A stretch of 38,497 bases of DNA, from positions 1 through 38,497 of the forward strand of contig JADHVV010000018.1 in NCBI GenBank assembly GCA_016783825.1. Direction: 5' to 3'. A model generated the notes under the pieces. It did no database searches and was not told the DNA's origin. It saw only the letters and a program-made list of their open reading frames with translations. Positions 1 to 7,994 of this stretch are shown here, piece after piece. The DNA is from Candidatus Zhuqueibacterota bacterium (GTDB lineage Bacteria > Zhuqueibacterota > Zhuqueibacteria > Thermofontimicrobiales > Thermofontimicrobiaceae). Numbering within the stretch: position 1 is the stretch's first letter; the number at the start of each line of letters is the position of its first letter. Made by a program: the position numbers and the translations under genes.

Positions 1-2
1 TG

Positions 3-137
3 GATACGAACAAAATTAAAATACAATCAAATAACAAACTGAAACCATTTGATTTTAAAATTGTTACGTCACTCCACAGAAATGCTATTTATTCGCGTTA
101 TGAAGTGCCAGGATTGAATATTTCATATCATGTTTAA
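3..137 (+). CDS. C-terminal fragment of an unidentified protein
   Basis: An open frame enters from the left edge and ends at TAA 135-137, giving 44 residues that end in ...PGLNISYHV. The other two forward frames stop within the first 45 bases. I recognise no family. It does not look like a HicA toxin, the usual partner of the HicB-like gene 86 bases downstream. It may be the end of a real gene or a chance open frame; only the sequence to the left can decide. Confidence 0.3.
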   Translation, partial: DTNKIKIQSNNKLKPFDFKIVTSLHRNAIYSRYEVPGLNISYHV

Positions 138-223
138 GGCAATAACAATCCCTTCCCATAATAAAAAACAATTTGTTTTGGAAGTCTATGTGAAGAAAAT
201 ATTAAACATTATAGGTGAGGAAA

Positions 224-550
224 ATGAATAACAATATAAATTATTATATGTCGTTGAAGTATCCAATAGAAATCATCGTAGGAGAAAATGGATATTTTGC
301 TGAAATACCACTTTTAGAAGGCTGTATGACGCAAGCACATACTTTGGAAGAGTTGGTTGACATGATTCAAGATTCTAAAAAACTATGGTTAGAATGGGCT
401 TTAAATAACAACATATCGATCCCACTTCCGGATGAGCAAGATACAATTTTAATACCTAAAATGATGAAAAATCTACTTAAAGAAAAGGCTGCTCTAGAAA
501 ATAAAACGTTAAACGAATATATAACACAAAGACTGGAGTATTTGAGTTGA
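224..550 (+). CDS. hicB: HicB-like antitoxin (orphan)
   Basis: This 108-residue protein has the HicB layout. The N-terminal half carries the partial RNase-H-like fold signature (YFAEIPLLEGC, then THTLEEL-like AHTLEELVDMI, then a W-rich helix and SIPLP). The C-terminal 30 residues (PKMMKNLLKEKAALENKTLNEYITQRL) resemble the HicB DNA-binding tail that follows an RxP-type strand. HicB proteins neutralise the HicA mRNA interferase and repress their own operon. The ATG at 224 is preferred over the GTG at 215 because GTGAGG at 215-220 serves as its ribosome-binding site. No HicA is visible upstream (gene tail to 137) or in the 144 gene-free bases downstream, so this is either a solitary HicB or a remnant of a toxin-antitoxin pair. 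An alternative is a HicB-fold regulator with another role. Confidence 0.72.
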   Translation: MNNNINYYMSLKYPIEIIVGENGYFAEIPLLEGCMTQAHTLEELVDMIQDSKKLWLEWALNNNISIPLPDEQDTILIPKMMKNLLKEKAALENKTLNEYITQRLEYLS

Positions 551-694
551 ATGCGTATCAAACATACAACTATTAATTGTATATAGGATAATGAATACGA
601 ATTGTGTTTTATTTGCATACCAATGACCAACCATAATGAAGGAGATCAAGATTTTAATCAATGATTCTCAAACAACAGGAGACCACCAAATTAT

Positions 695-1198
695 ATGAAA
701 AACAGATGGATAATATTATTAATTCTTCTACTCCTTATAATTTTCAGCAGTCGGTGCGCTGATGTTGAGCAAACGAACATTAAAAATATTTACAAATCTG
801 ATTTTTATACACCCAGTATCAATATCTGCAATTTATTTGGTAAAATGGACTCAATAGATTTTCCTGGCGGGGCCCTGTCTGTAACATACTATCGCTTCGA
901 GTCAGACAAGCCAATTAAAATTAGAGACAGAGAAAAATATAAAAAAATTAATTCAATCGCCATTATGAATTTTCTTCAGAATAGGTCATTTCCAGGAACA
1001 AAAAATGGCAAGTATCTAAAGTCGCATGAGAAAGATACGATATGTTTGTATTCGGAAGAAAAATTCCCAGAATATTTAACAGGATCAAAAAAAATTATTC
1101 AATATACTAGTTTGAAAAAATGGATCATTTTAGGATTGAAAGGAAAAACTTATTTTGTTGTTCGTGTACAAGAAAACATAAGCGCCTGCGGTAAATGA
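695..1198 (+). CDS. Small putative lipoprotein, function unknown
   Basis: This 167-residue protein starts with MKNR, a long Leu/Ile hydrophobic stretch (about residues 5-18) and FSSRC, which places a cysteine at residue 21 as a possible lipidation site. Arg just before the Cys is unusual for a lipobox, so it might instead be a simple secreted protein. The remainder is Lys/Tyr rich with no domain I recognise; a single central FPGG and a late SACGK are visible. AGGAGA lies 17 bases before the ATG. It stands alone, 144 bases after the HicB-like gene and 126 bases before the first T9SS cargo gene. Confidence 0.6.
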   Translation: MKNRWIILLILLLLIIFSSRCADVEQTNIKNIYKSDFYTPSINICNLFGKMDSIDFPGGALSVTYYRFESDKPIKIRDREKYKKINSIAIMNFLQNRSFPGTKNGKYLKSHEKDTICLYSEEKFPEYLTGSKKIIQYTSLKKWIILGLKGKTYFVVRVQENISACGK

Positions 1199-1324
1199 AT
1201 AACAGATAAAAAAAATTAAATTAGTTATATGTAATTTTAATTTGCCAATCGTAGTATTAGTAAAAAGGCGTGATACATTTAAATTCATCCAATATAATTA
1301 TAAAAGATTGAAAGGAGTAACATC

Positions 1325-2719
1325 ATGAAAACAAAACTTTTATTAACACTAACCGTTATTTTCTTCTTGCCGGCTCTCGGATTAAGCCAGCAAGTTGTTG
1401 ATTTTGAAACGCTCATTGTGGGCTCACAATTTGGTCCTCCAACCTATAATCCTGGAGATATAATTTTCACTCAAGATAACATTTCAGTTTCTGTCCATGA
1501 TTTCCATTTTGATGCATCTAATAAACATTTTGGTTCTTGCGAAGTGGTCAATGCCCTTCCGGATTTTGGTGATGGTAAAATTATGTCTGTCAATAATATC
1601 AATTTGTTGTTTGATTTTACCAACCTCGGTGGAAAATCTTTTTGTAGGTTTGAGTACGCTGATTTCGGTGGATTTGAAAATCTTGAAATCAATGGTTATC
1701 AGCTATTCATTGAAGAACTGACATATAATGCTCCTGGTAATCCTGCGTCTGGTGTAACATTGTACTATTCACAGGTTTACACTCCCCAGGGCTATCTGAA
1801 ATCGTCAATTCTTCTTTATGGTCAGATACAGACATTGCTCATCGGCGGTCAGGAATTCTTTTTGGATAATATCAAACTTCCTGTTGGAGGAGGCCAACTT
1901 CAAAAATTTTGTGTTGACTTTGAATCGTTACCCCCAGGTACTGCATTTGGAAATCCAATGAACAGTAATGGTGATTTTATTTTTGAAGAAAATTTTATCC
2001 CTGTGTTTGTCCGTGATTTTTACTGGGATGCAGTTACCACCCATTTTGGTACGTGTCAGGTAACGAATGCCTCTCCGGATTTCGGGACAGGTCAAGTCAT
2101 GTCAATCAATAATTTAAACCTGGAATTCGATTTTGGTCACTTTGGATCTACAAATTATGTAAAATTTGAATGTGCTGATTACGGCGGATTTGAAAATTTT
2201 CAAGTAAATGGAGGCCCATTGTTTATTGGTGAATTAGGCGCTGTTTCAGGAAATCCTGCTCCGGGTATTACATTTTACATTTCCAAAATATCAACCCATT
2301 TTATAAAATCGTCAGTTATGCTTATCGGAAATGTAAATAATTTATTAGTTGGTGGACAGGAATTCTTTTTAGATAATGTTTGTGCATTAACGCAATATCA
2401 AGTCAGCGTTGATGAACCTGCCGGTTGTATGGTGGCTCCGAAAAATTTTGAGTTGAGTCAAAATTTCCCAAATCCGTTCAATCCCGAGACCGAAATTCGT
2501 TTCCAGGTTCCACAGTCCGGTAGTATTGTCATTAACATTTATAATATACTTGGCGAAAATATTTGCACATTGGTGAATGCGCTATACGATCCCGGGTACC
2601 ATAGCGTTGTATGGGATGGAAAAGACAAATTTGGTGCTGCTGTTACCAGTGGGATCTATTTGTACAAACTTGAAGCAGGTGATTTTTCCCAAACAAAAAA
2701 GATGAATCTACTGCGCTAA
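1325..2719 (+). CDS. Secreted T9SS cargo with two tandem unknown domains
   Basis: 464 residues. A signal peptide (MKTKLLLTLTVIFFLPALGLSQQ) is followed by two copies of one domain of about 160 residues, at roughly 25-185 and 197-355. Each copy begins with a (V/C)DFE(T/S)L strand and contains a (D/V)FxFD/DFYWDA element, a CxVxNAxPDFGxGxxMSxNN motif, an (A/C)DxGGFENxxxNG motif and a closing LLxGGQEFFLDN. I do not recognise the family. Residues about 375-464 form a T9SS type A sorting domain (NFPNPFNPETEI ... GIYLYKLEAG ... KKMNLLR), which marks export across the outer membrane and cell-surface attachment or release. AAAGGAG lies 8 bases before the ATG. The last third of the sorting-domain DNA is nearly identical to the remnant at 7427. 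Confidence 0.85.
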   Translation: MKTKLLLTLTVIFFLPALGLSQQVVDFETLIVGSQFGPPTYNPGDIIFTQDNISVSVHDFHFDASNKHFGSCEVVNALPDFGDGKIMSVNNINLLFDFTNLGGKSFCRFEYADFGGFENLEINGYQLFIEELTYNAPGNPASGVTLYYSQVYTPQGYLKSSILLYGQIQTLLIGGQEFFLDNIKLPVGGGQLQKFCVDFESLPPGTAFGNPMNSNGDFIFEENFIPVFVRDFYWDAVTTHFGTCQVTNASPDFGTGQVMSINNLNLEFDFGHFGSTNYVKFECADYGGFENFQVNGGPLFIGELGAVSGNPAPGITFYISKISTHFIKSSVMLIGNVNNLLVGGQEFFLDNVCALTQYQVSVDEPAGCMVAPKNFELSQNFPNPFNPETEIRFQVPQSGSIVINIYNILGENICTLVNALYDPGYHSVVWDGKDKFGAAVTSGIYLYKLEAGDFSQTKKMNLLR

Positions 2720-2840
2720 TAAAGATAATTTTTTTATTTATCGACCGATGCATTGTCAACCTAAATTCATATTTAAAAAATTCATGCAATAAAAAACTCC
2801 AATAACAATATTTAAATAGCTTTTAACAAAGGAGAGACCG

Positions 2841-5800
2841 ATGAAAAAAATATTTGTAGTATGGCAAACTGTCGTTTTACTTTCCATAATGGTTGTGTTA
2901 CTTAATGCCCAGGCACCAACCCCGGGTACCTGGATGTACGACCAGAACGAAAACAAAATTGATGACCGCATTGAAGATATCGCTCAACAACATCCGGACT
3001 CGTTAATAGGCATAATTGTTGACTTACGTCATCCTACCTCAGAAATGGACGTCCATGTTTTTAGAAATTTTGGCGAAATAAGTTATGTCATGCAGCACAT
3101 AAACTCAATAGCGCTGCGCCGTGTCCAATCTGAGGTTGTTTTTTCAATAGCTGATGATATCAATGTAGTAATGGTAGAACTGGATGAAATTGTCCGCGCC
3201 TCGGTAGCCACCAGTGTGAGAGCAATTAGGGCCAGGACAAGCACAACATATCCCAATTCTGCATGGAGTGCCGGATACAAAGGTAACGGTATAAATATCG
3301 CTATCCTGGATACAGGAGTAGATGACGATCACCCATCACTAAATGACATGGATGATAACCCGGCTACAACGGATCCAAAGTTTATTGCTGGTTATGATGC
3401 CACAGTTAATCCCCGTGTCGCTACCAATCCGGATGATGACAATACTCATTATCCGTATGGCTTTTCCTGTGCTAAAGGTGATGTTTTTCATGGTACGCAT
3501 GTGGCTGGTATCGCGTTAGGCACTGGTGGTGATAGTGACAGCGCCGGCGTAGCTCCTGAAGCGAAACTAATCGATGTTAAAGTACTCGATTTCTGTGGAT
3601 CAGGACAAACTTCTGATATCATTGCAGGAATCGAGTGGTGTATTAACAATCGAAATACTGCCTGGGCTGGAGAGTCTGCGGATCACCATGGAATCGATGT
3701 CTTAAATATGAGCCTGGGAGGTTCTTCATCAGATGGACAGGACGCCATGAGTCGGGCGGTTAATAAGGCAGTAAAGATGGGACTGGTTGTTGTATGTGCC
3801 GCAGGTAATGATAATCTCACCAATTATATTGGCACACCCGCGGCTGCCGATGATGCAATTACTGTAGGATCCGTAAATGATATGGGAACCATCAATCGTA
3901 ATGATGACATTATTTCTTCTCATACCAATTGGGGTTCAAACAGGGGGCCGAGAACGAGTGATGGAGACTCCGACCAAATGGATGAATTAAAACCTGACGT
4001 TACAGCTTACGGTTCCTCCATCATCTCTGCTATGGGTATAAACCCGGGACAAGTTGGCACCGGTTGGCACGAGCTTAGTGGAACATCCATGGCAACACCC
4101 CACGTTGCCGGCGTTTGTGCCCTGATCTTGGAGAGACATCCACAATTTAAACCACACGATGTAAAAAATCTACTCCGCGCTACAGCCGAAGACAGAAACG
4201 GCGCCTTTAATACTGCATTGGATGCACATTACGATGTTGATTTTGGCTGGGGTATTGTTAATGCTCATGAAGCAGTAACATCCACTAACGTTCCGCCGGA
4301 TTTGTGGATATCCAGGAAACCGGTCTGGTGGTCATCCGAGGATATCTGGCTTGCCAGTTCTGCTACGATTGGTCAGGCGAATACAATTTACGCTCGAATC
4401 CACAATACTTCGGGAACCTCAGCAAATGGTGTTACAGTTCGCTTCAACGCCGGTGTTTTTGGAACCGGTCAGCCCAAATGGCTCTGGCAACAAACTACGA
4501 CCATATCTGTACCAGGCTCCGGTGTTCAGATCGCTTCGGTAGCCTGGACGCCAACTAACGCGTTCCTGACAAAAGGACCTGACCACACCTGCATCAAAGT
4601 TGAGATTATCTATGCGCAAGATCCCAATACAGCCAACAACATGGCACAGAAAAATCTTGGTGAAATAACATCTGCCACTGCCAGTGCGTTTACATTCCGT
4701 GGTTGGAATCCTGTTGATGCGGAGAAAAAGGTATTCTTTGGTTTGGATAAATCCAACCTCCCCGAAGGCTGGTATGCTTACTTTGAGCCTGATGAAGTAT
4801 TTGATCTGAATTATGCTGATAGCGTGGACATATTTGGTGAAATAATTGCCAGCCCTAATGCTGAGCTTGGAATCACAACATCTGTTCATATTGCTGAATT
4901 CTTTCAGGGCGGCATTGCACCCATTGGAGGTGTAACGTTATCATTTACTGTGAAATCTGCCCCGGCAAAGATTGTCCTTCCGGATACATTTGGCGCTTAT
5001 ATGGATACTCTCTTTGTTCCCATTACTGTTTCAACAGAGTTTTCCATCGGGTTGGCCCAATTTGTGATAGATTATGACACAACCGTTGCCCAGTTCACCG
5101 GGGCTCAAACGGGGCAGGATGCTGCACGTTTTACAATCGAAGTACAGCCTAATTTACCGTTCCCGCCATCAATGTTTCCTGAAACTAATGAAAATGTTTT
5201 AATCCAACTTAATGGCGGTGGTACCAGGTTTTTCTCCGGTTTGAACCAGCAGGTGGCTCTATTAGGTTTTGTAGTTGTAGATTCAGTTCAGGAACGCATG
5301 TCGCATCTTATTCTCGATAGAGGAATGGAAAAAACCTTCCTGACTACTGAACAGTTATATGACATCCGTGGCGAAGAATTAGCCATTTTTGATGGCAGAA
5401 TATGGATAAGAGAAATGAAATTCCCCCTTAACATAATGGTACAATATGGCCTAATCGATCCGCCGAGACCGGTGCCTGAAGTTGAGATTACGCTTACTCT
5501 GGAGGATGGAAATACTATGGTGGACTTCACAAGAGAAGATGGCGTTTGCGAATTTCCTGATGTTCCCGAAGGAGAAGTTACTATTTCTCTTGCTAAAACA
5601 GGTGATTCTCGAGGCGCTGTCTCCGGCGCTGATGCCCTGCTAACGCTAAGATACTTAGCTTTTTTTGAGGAGCTAACCGATCCTCAAAAAATAGCTGCCG
5701 ATGTTACTTTAGATAATAATGTATCTGGGGCAGATGGATTGGCTATCCTGCGTCATTTGGCTTTCTTTCCATCTGAAATTGATTGTACTAATACGTGGTG

Positions 5801-6656
5801 GGCTACTCCAATTAATACACCAGGTCCTGCATTGGCAGAAACCTTCATTGAGGCAAGTATTTATTTGCTCGGTGATGTTACTCTGAATTGGGGTGCTGGT
5901 CCAGGTTGTTCCTGTACCAATGTGAATATGACGAATAACATCTCAAAACAGGCGACAACTTCTGATTTAGCGTTGAATCTTGGTGAAATTGAAGTAATAT
6001 CCAATAAAAATGTACAAATTCCTGTTAACATTCATGCTAATGGAAATATTGCTAATACGCTCATTTTTACTGTAGAATATGATCCTTCTTCCCTGGAATA
6101 CCAGTTTACCAATAAAACCGGGTTGTCTGAGAAATTTTTACTGGCAGCCAATGGAAGCGAAACAGGGAAGGTACATATTGCCATGGCTGATGTAAATGGA
6201 ATAAACAAAAACGGTAAAATATTACAACTATCTTTCAAAGTTTTGAAAGGTGGGGCTAATGAGAAAACAGAATTAAAATTCTCACGTGCTTTTATTAATG
6301 ATTTTGAGATCACCAATCAGACCAGTGGTCAGGTACTGTTTACTGAAAATATGATTGAATTACCCAAAACATTTCAGCTTGATCAGAATTATCCCAATCC
6401 ATTCAATGCTGAAACCATCATCCGTTACAGCATTCCTGACACCAAAGCTCAGTCTGTTCATGTAACGTTAAATATTTACAACGTCAATGGACAGTTGGTG
6501 CGTACTTTAGTGAATGAAGAAAAAACAGCTGGTTTTTATTCGGTTCATTGGGATGGATTGGACAGTCAAACACAAGCAGTGGCTTCAGGTATATATTTCT
6601 ACCAAATCAAGGCAGGTGATTTTCTGTCAATTAAAAAGATGGGCATGCTGAAATAA
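2841..6656 (+). CDS. Subtilisin-like S8 protease with cohesin- and dockerin-like modules and T9SS tail
   Basis: 1271 residues, with a signal peptide at about 1-23 (ending LLNAQA). An inhibitor-like propeptide region precedes an S8 catalytic domain at about 148-445. Its triad is Asp157 in ILDTGVD, His217 in HGTHVAG and Ser416 in GTSMATPHVAG, with oxyanion Asn323 in AAGND. A C-rich insert lies near FSCAKGD. Residues about 500-640 look like a CARDB-type beta sandwich. Residues about 710-854 and 1043-1170 are cohesin-like folds, and about 925-985 holds two dockerin-like segments (each SGAD...LRxLAFF). A T9SS type A sorting domain occupies about 1173-1271. It is probably an exported protease at the cell surface. 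GGAGAG precedes the ATG. The triad is complete, so an active enzyme is expected; substrate is unknown. Confidence 0.93.
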   Translation: MKKIFVVWQTVVLLSIMVVLLNAQAPTPGTWMYDQNENKIDDRIEDIAQQHPDSLIGIIVDLRHPTSEMDVHVFRNFGEISYVMQHINSIALRRVQSEVVFSIADDINVVMVELDEIVRASVATSVRAIRARTSTTYPNSAWSAGYKGNGINIAILDTGVDDDHPSLNDMDDNPATTDPKFIAGYDATVNPRVATNPDDDNTHYPYGFSCAKGDVFHGTHVAGIALGTGGDSDSAGVAPEAKLIDVKVLDFCGSGQTSDIIAGIEWCINNRNTAWAGESADHHGIDVLNMSLGGSSSDGQDAMSRAVNKAVKMGLVVVCAAGNDNLTNYIGTPAAADDAITVGSVNDMGTINRNDDIISSHTNWGSNRGPRTSDGDSDQMDELKPDVTAYGSSIISAMGINPGQVGTGWHELSGTSMATPHVAGVCALILERHPQFKPHDVKNLLRATAEDRNGAFNTALDAHYDVDFGWGIVNAHEAVTSTNVPPDLWISRKPVWWSSEDIWLASSATIGQANTIYARIHNTSGTSANGVTVRFNAGVFGTGQPKWLWQQTTTISVPGSGVQIASVAWTPTNAFLTKGPDHTCIKVEIIYAQDPNTANNMAQKNLGEITSATASAFTFRGWNPVDAEKKVFFGLDKSNLPEGWYAYFEPDEVFDLNYADSVDIFGEIIASPNAELGITTSVHIAEFFQGGIAPIGGVTLSFTVKSAPAKIVLPDTFGAYMDTLFVPITVSTEFSIGLAQFVIDYDTTVAQFTGAQTGQDAARFTIEVQPNLPFPPSMFPETNENVLIQLNGGGTRFFSGLNQQVALLGFVVVDSVQERMSHLILDRGMEKTFLTTEQLYDIRGEELAIFDGRIWIREMKFPLNIMVQYGLIDPPRPVPEVEITLTLEDGNTMVDFTREDGVCEFPDVPEGEVTISLAKTGDSRGAVSGADALLTLRYLAFFEELTDPQKIAADVTLDNNVSGADGLAILRHLAFFPSEIDCTNTWWATPINTPGPALAETFIEASIYLLGDVTLNWGAGPGCSCTNVNMTNNISKQATTSDLALNLGEIEVISNKNVQIPVNIHANGNIANTLIFTVEYDPSSLEYQFTNKTGLSEKFLLAANGSETGKVHIAMADVNGINKNGKILQLSFKVLKGGANEKTELKFSRAFINDFEITNQTSGQVLFTENMIELPKTFQLDQNYPNPFNAETIIRYSIPDTKAQSVHVTLNIYNVNGQLVRTLVNEEKTAGFYSVHWDGLDSQTQAVASGIYFYQIKAGDFLSIKKMGMLK

Positions 6657-6705
6657 GGAGGCGAAACTGTCTTGTTATTGTTAACTATTGTATAATCGAT
6701 CTACC

Positions 6706-6726
6706 CCTTCTCTTTTTAAGAGAAGG
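6706..6726. terminator. Hairpin after the subtilase gene
   Basis: CCTTCTCTT and AAGAGAAGG form a perfect 9-bp stem with a TTT loop, 50 bases after the protease stop codon. There is no clear U-run after it. A G-rich tail with GGGTAGGGCC follows, as in dispersed repeats of the form ACCCCTTCTC...GGGG. It could be a weak terminator or the remains of a repeat. Confidence 0.45.
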
Positions 6727-6909
6727 TTGTAAATGCCCGCAGGGTAGGGCCGGGGGGATGAGTTAAATATGAACAATTTATAACACCATTAACTTATTAT
6801 AATTCACAACGGAACGTCCGACATCTTTTGGGCGGATTCTCATTTTTTTTTGGTAACTTGTTAATTTTAATTGTGAGAATTGCGAATTGTTAATTGTGAA
6901 TGATGGTAA

Positions 6910-7497
6910 ATTTTTTTCGCTAATGCCAATCTTCCTTTTTCGGTAACATCGAATGAAACAGATAAAAATGTACTGCTTCAAATATCCGGCGGAGGAATGG
7001 GCTCATTCAGCGGGCAGGAAAAAGAGGTGGTAATACTCCAATTCATCTTAGAAAACGCAACGGAGAAAACTCCGCTGATATTTGATCAAACTTCAAATCA
7101 CACATTTTTAACGACCACAAGTCTCAGTGATGTTGCTGGAACGAATATAAATTTCATCGATGGTTGTGTTAATTTCTCAACTGAAATAAAATATATTAAA
7201 GTTGGAAAAATTCCAAAACATTTTGCTTTGTACCAAAATTTCCCCAATCCATTTAATCCCAAAACAGAAATTCGTTTTAAACTCCCCCGATCCAGTAATA
7301 TTGTCATCAACATTTATAACGTACTTGGTGAAGCAATCTGCACATTGGTGAATGCACAATACGAACAGGGGCATCATAAGGTTGTTTGGAATGGAAAAAA
7401 TAAATTTGGCAATGATGTTACCAGTGGGATCTATTTGTACAAACTTGAAGCAGGCGACTTCTCCCGGACTAAAAAGATGTATTTGATAATTATCTGA
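6910..7497 (+). pseudogene. Decayed 3' fragment of a cohesin-like T9SS cargo gene
   Basis: The open frame from the in-frame stop at 6907-6909 encodes NLPF, then about 14 residues on (D/N)xNVLxQ(I/L)xGGG, then FSG and FLTT. This aligns with the first cohesin-like module of the neighbouring protease (NLPFPPS...NENVLIQLNGGGTRFFSG...FLTTEQL). A complete T9SS sorting domain follows (NFPNPFNPKTEI...KKMYLIII). The ATG at 6997 has GGCGGAGGA in front, which looks like a ribosome site, but those bases encode the conserved Gly-Gly-Gly of the module. The 5' part of the gene (signal peptide, first half of the module) is missing and replaced by AT-rich sequence at 6780-6905. It is therefore best read as a truncated relative of the protease or of its tail. 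If translated from 6997 it would lack a signal peptide and could not be exported. Confidence 0.75.
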
Positions 7498-7763
7498 AAA
7501 TTCGTTCAAGCCGACATCAAACGCATCTTCATTCGCTGTATTAATTTTTTCGGTTGACAAGGTGTAACTTTTATTGTAAATTATGTGTAATGTTTGCTGC
7601 GGCGAAACCCGGATAAGCATCCTTCAAACATTTTCACAAAAAAAATAACGCAGCTTATTTATTAAATCCAAAAAAATTATCCATCGACAGTTATAACAAA
7701 AAAACTTCCTCAAATAAATTAGTAAATTCAGAATTGATTTATTATCATTTAACCCGCATTATT

Positions 7764-7805
7764 CACAGTCTGTATTTCCTTATATTTATAATGTAACTGT
7801 ACAGG
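7764..7805. repeat. 42-bp micro-repeat, copy 1
   Basis: The sequence starts CACAGTCTGTATTTCCTTA and ends ATGTAACTGTACAGG. It matches 17789-17829 and 35761-35804. An internal pairing ACAGT/ACTGT joins the two ends. It sits inside what would otherwise read AACCCGCATTATTCATCATA, a degenerate copy of the end of the element at 7831, with CA on both sides of the insert. Confidence 0.75.
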
Positions 7806-7830
7806 CATCATATTTTTAAAGGTAGCGGGA

Positions 7831-7959
7831 TAACCTGAATTATTCATACATTAAGGAATAAAAGATAAAAAGTAAGTTTCAAATATCATTTGTGCTTAAC
7901 AGATTGTAATTATAAAAATTATACCTATTTGAATTTTTATTTATGAATAATTCAGGTTA
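7831..7959. repeat. 129-bp MITE-like element with perfect 18-bp terminal inverted repeats
   Basis: TAACCTGAATTATTCATA at 7831-7848 is the exact reverse complement of 7942-7959. The 93-base interior is AT rich and non-coding. A degenerate related end lies at 7750-7767. This is consistent with a non-autonomous transposon derivative; the parent transposase is not in the window. The element ends 35 bases before the GEVED-gene start, so it may carry that gene's promoter. Confidence 0.75.
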
Positions 7960-7994
7960 AAACAATCCAAACAAATTTTTAAAGAGGTGCAAAA

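Larger units (their letters stand above)
7498..7994. other. Gene-free interval with nested small repeats
   Basis: No convincing ORF. The first 260 bases hold nothing I recognise. From about 7751 it contains a degenerate AACCCGCATTATTCA end interrupted by the 42-bp micro-repeat at 7764, followed by a 129-bp terminal-inverted-repeat element at 7831. An AAAGAGGTGC ribosome-binding site for the GEVED gene closes the interval. Confidence 0.6.

Noticed and set aside
4419-4889. 156-residue open frame on the minus strand
   Set aside because: Shadow of the protease gene without start signals.
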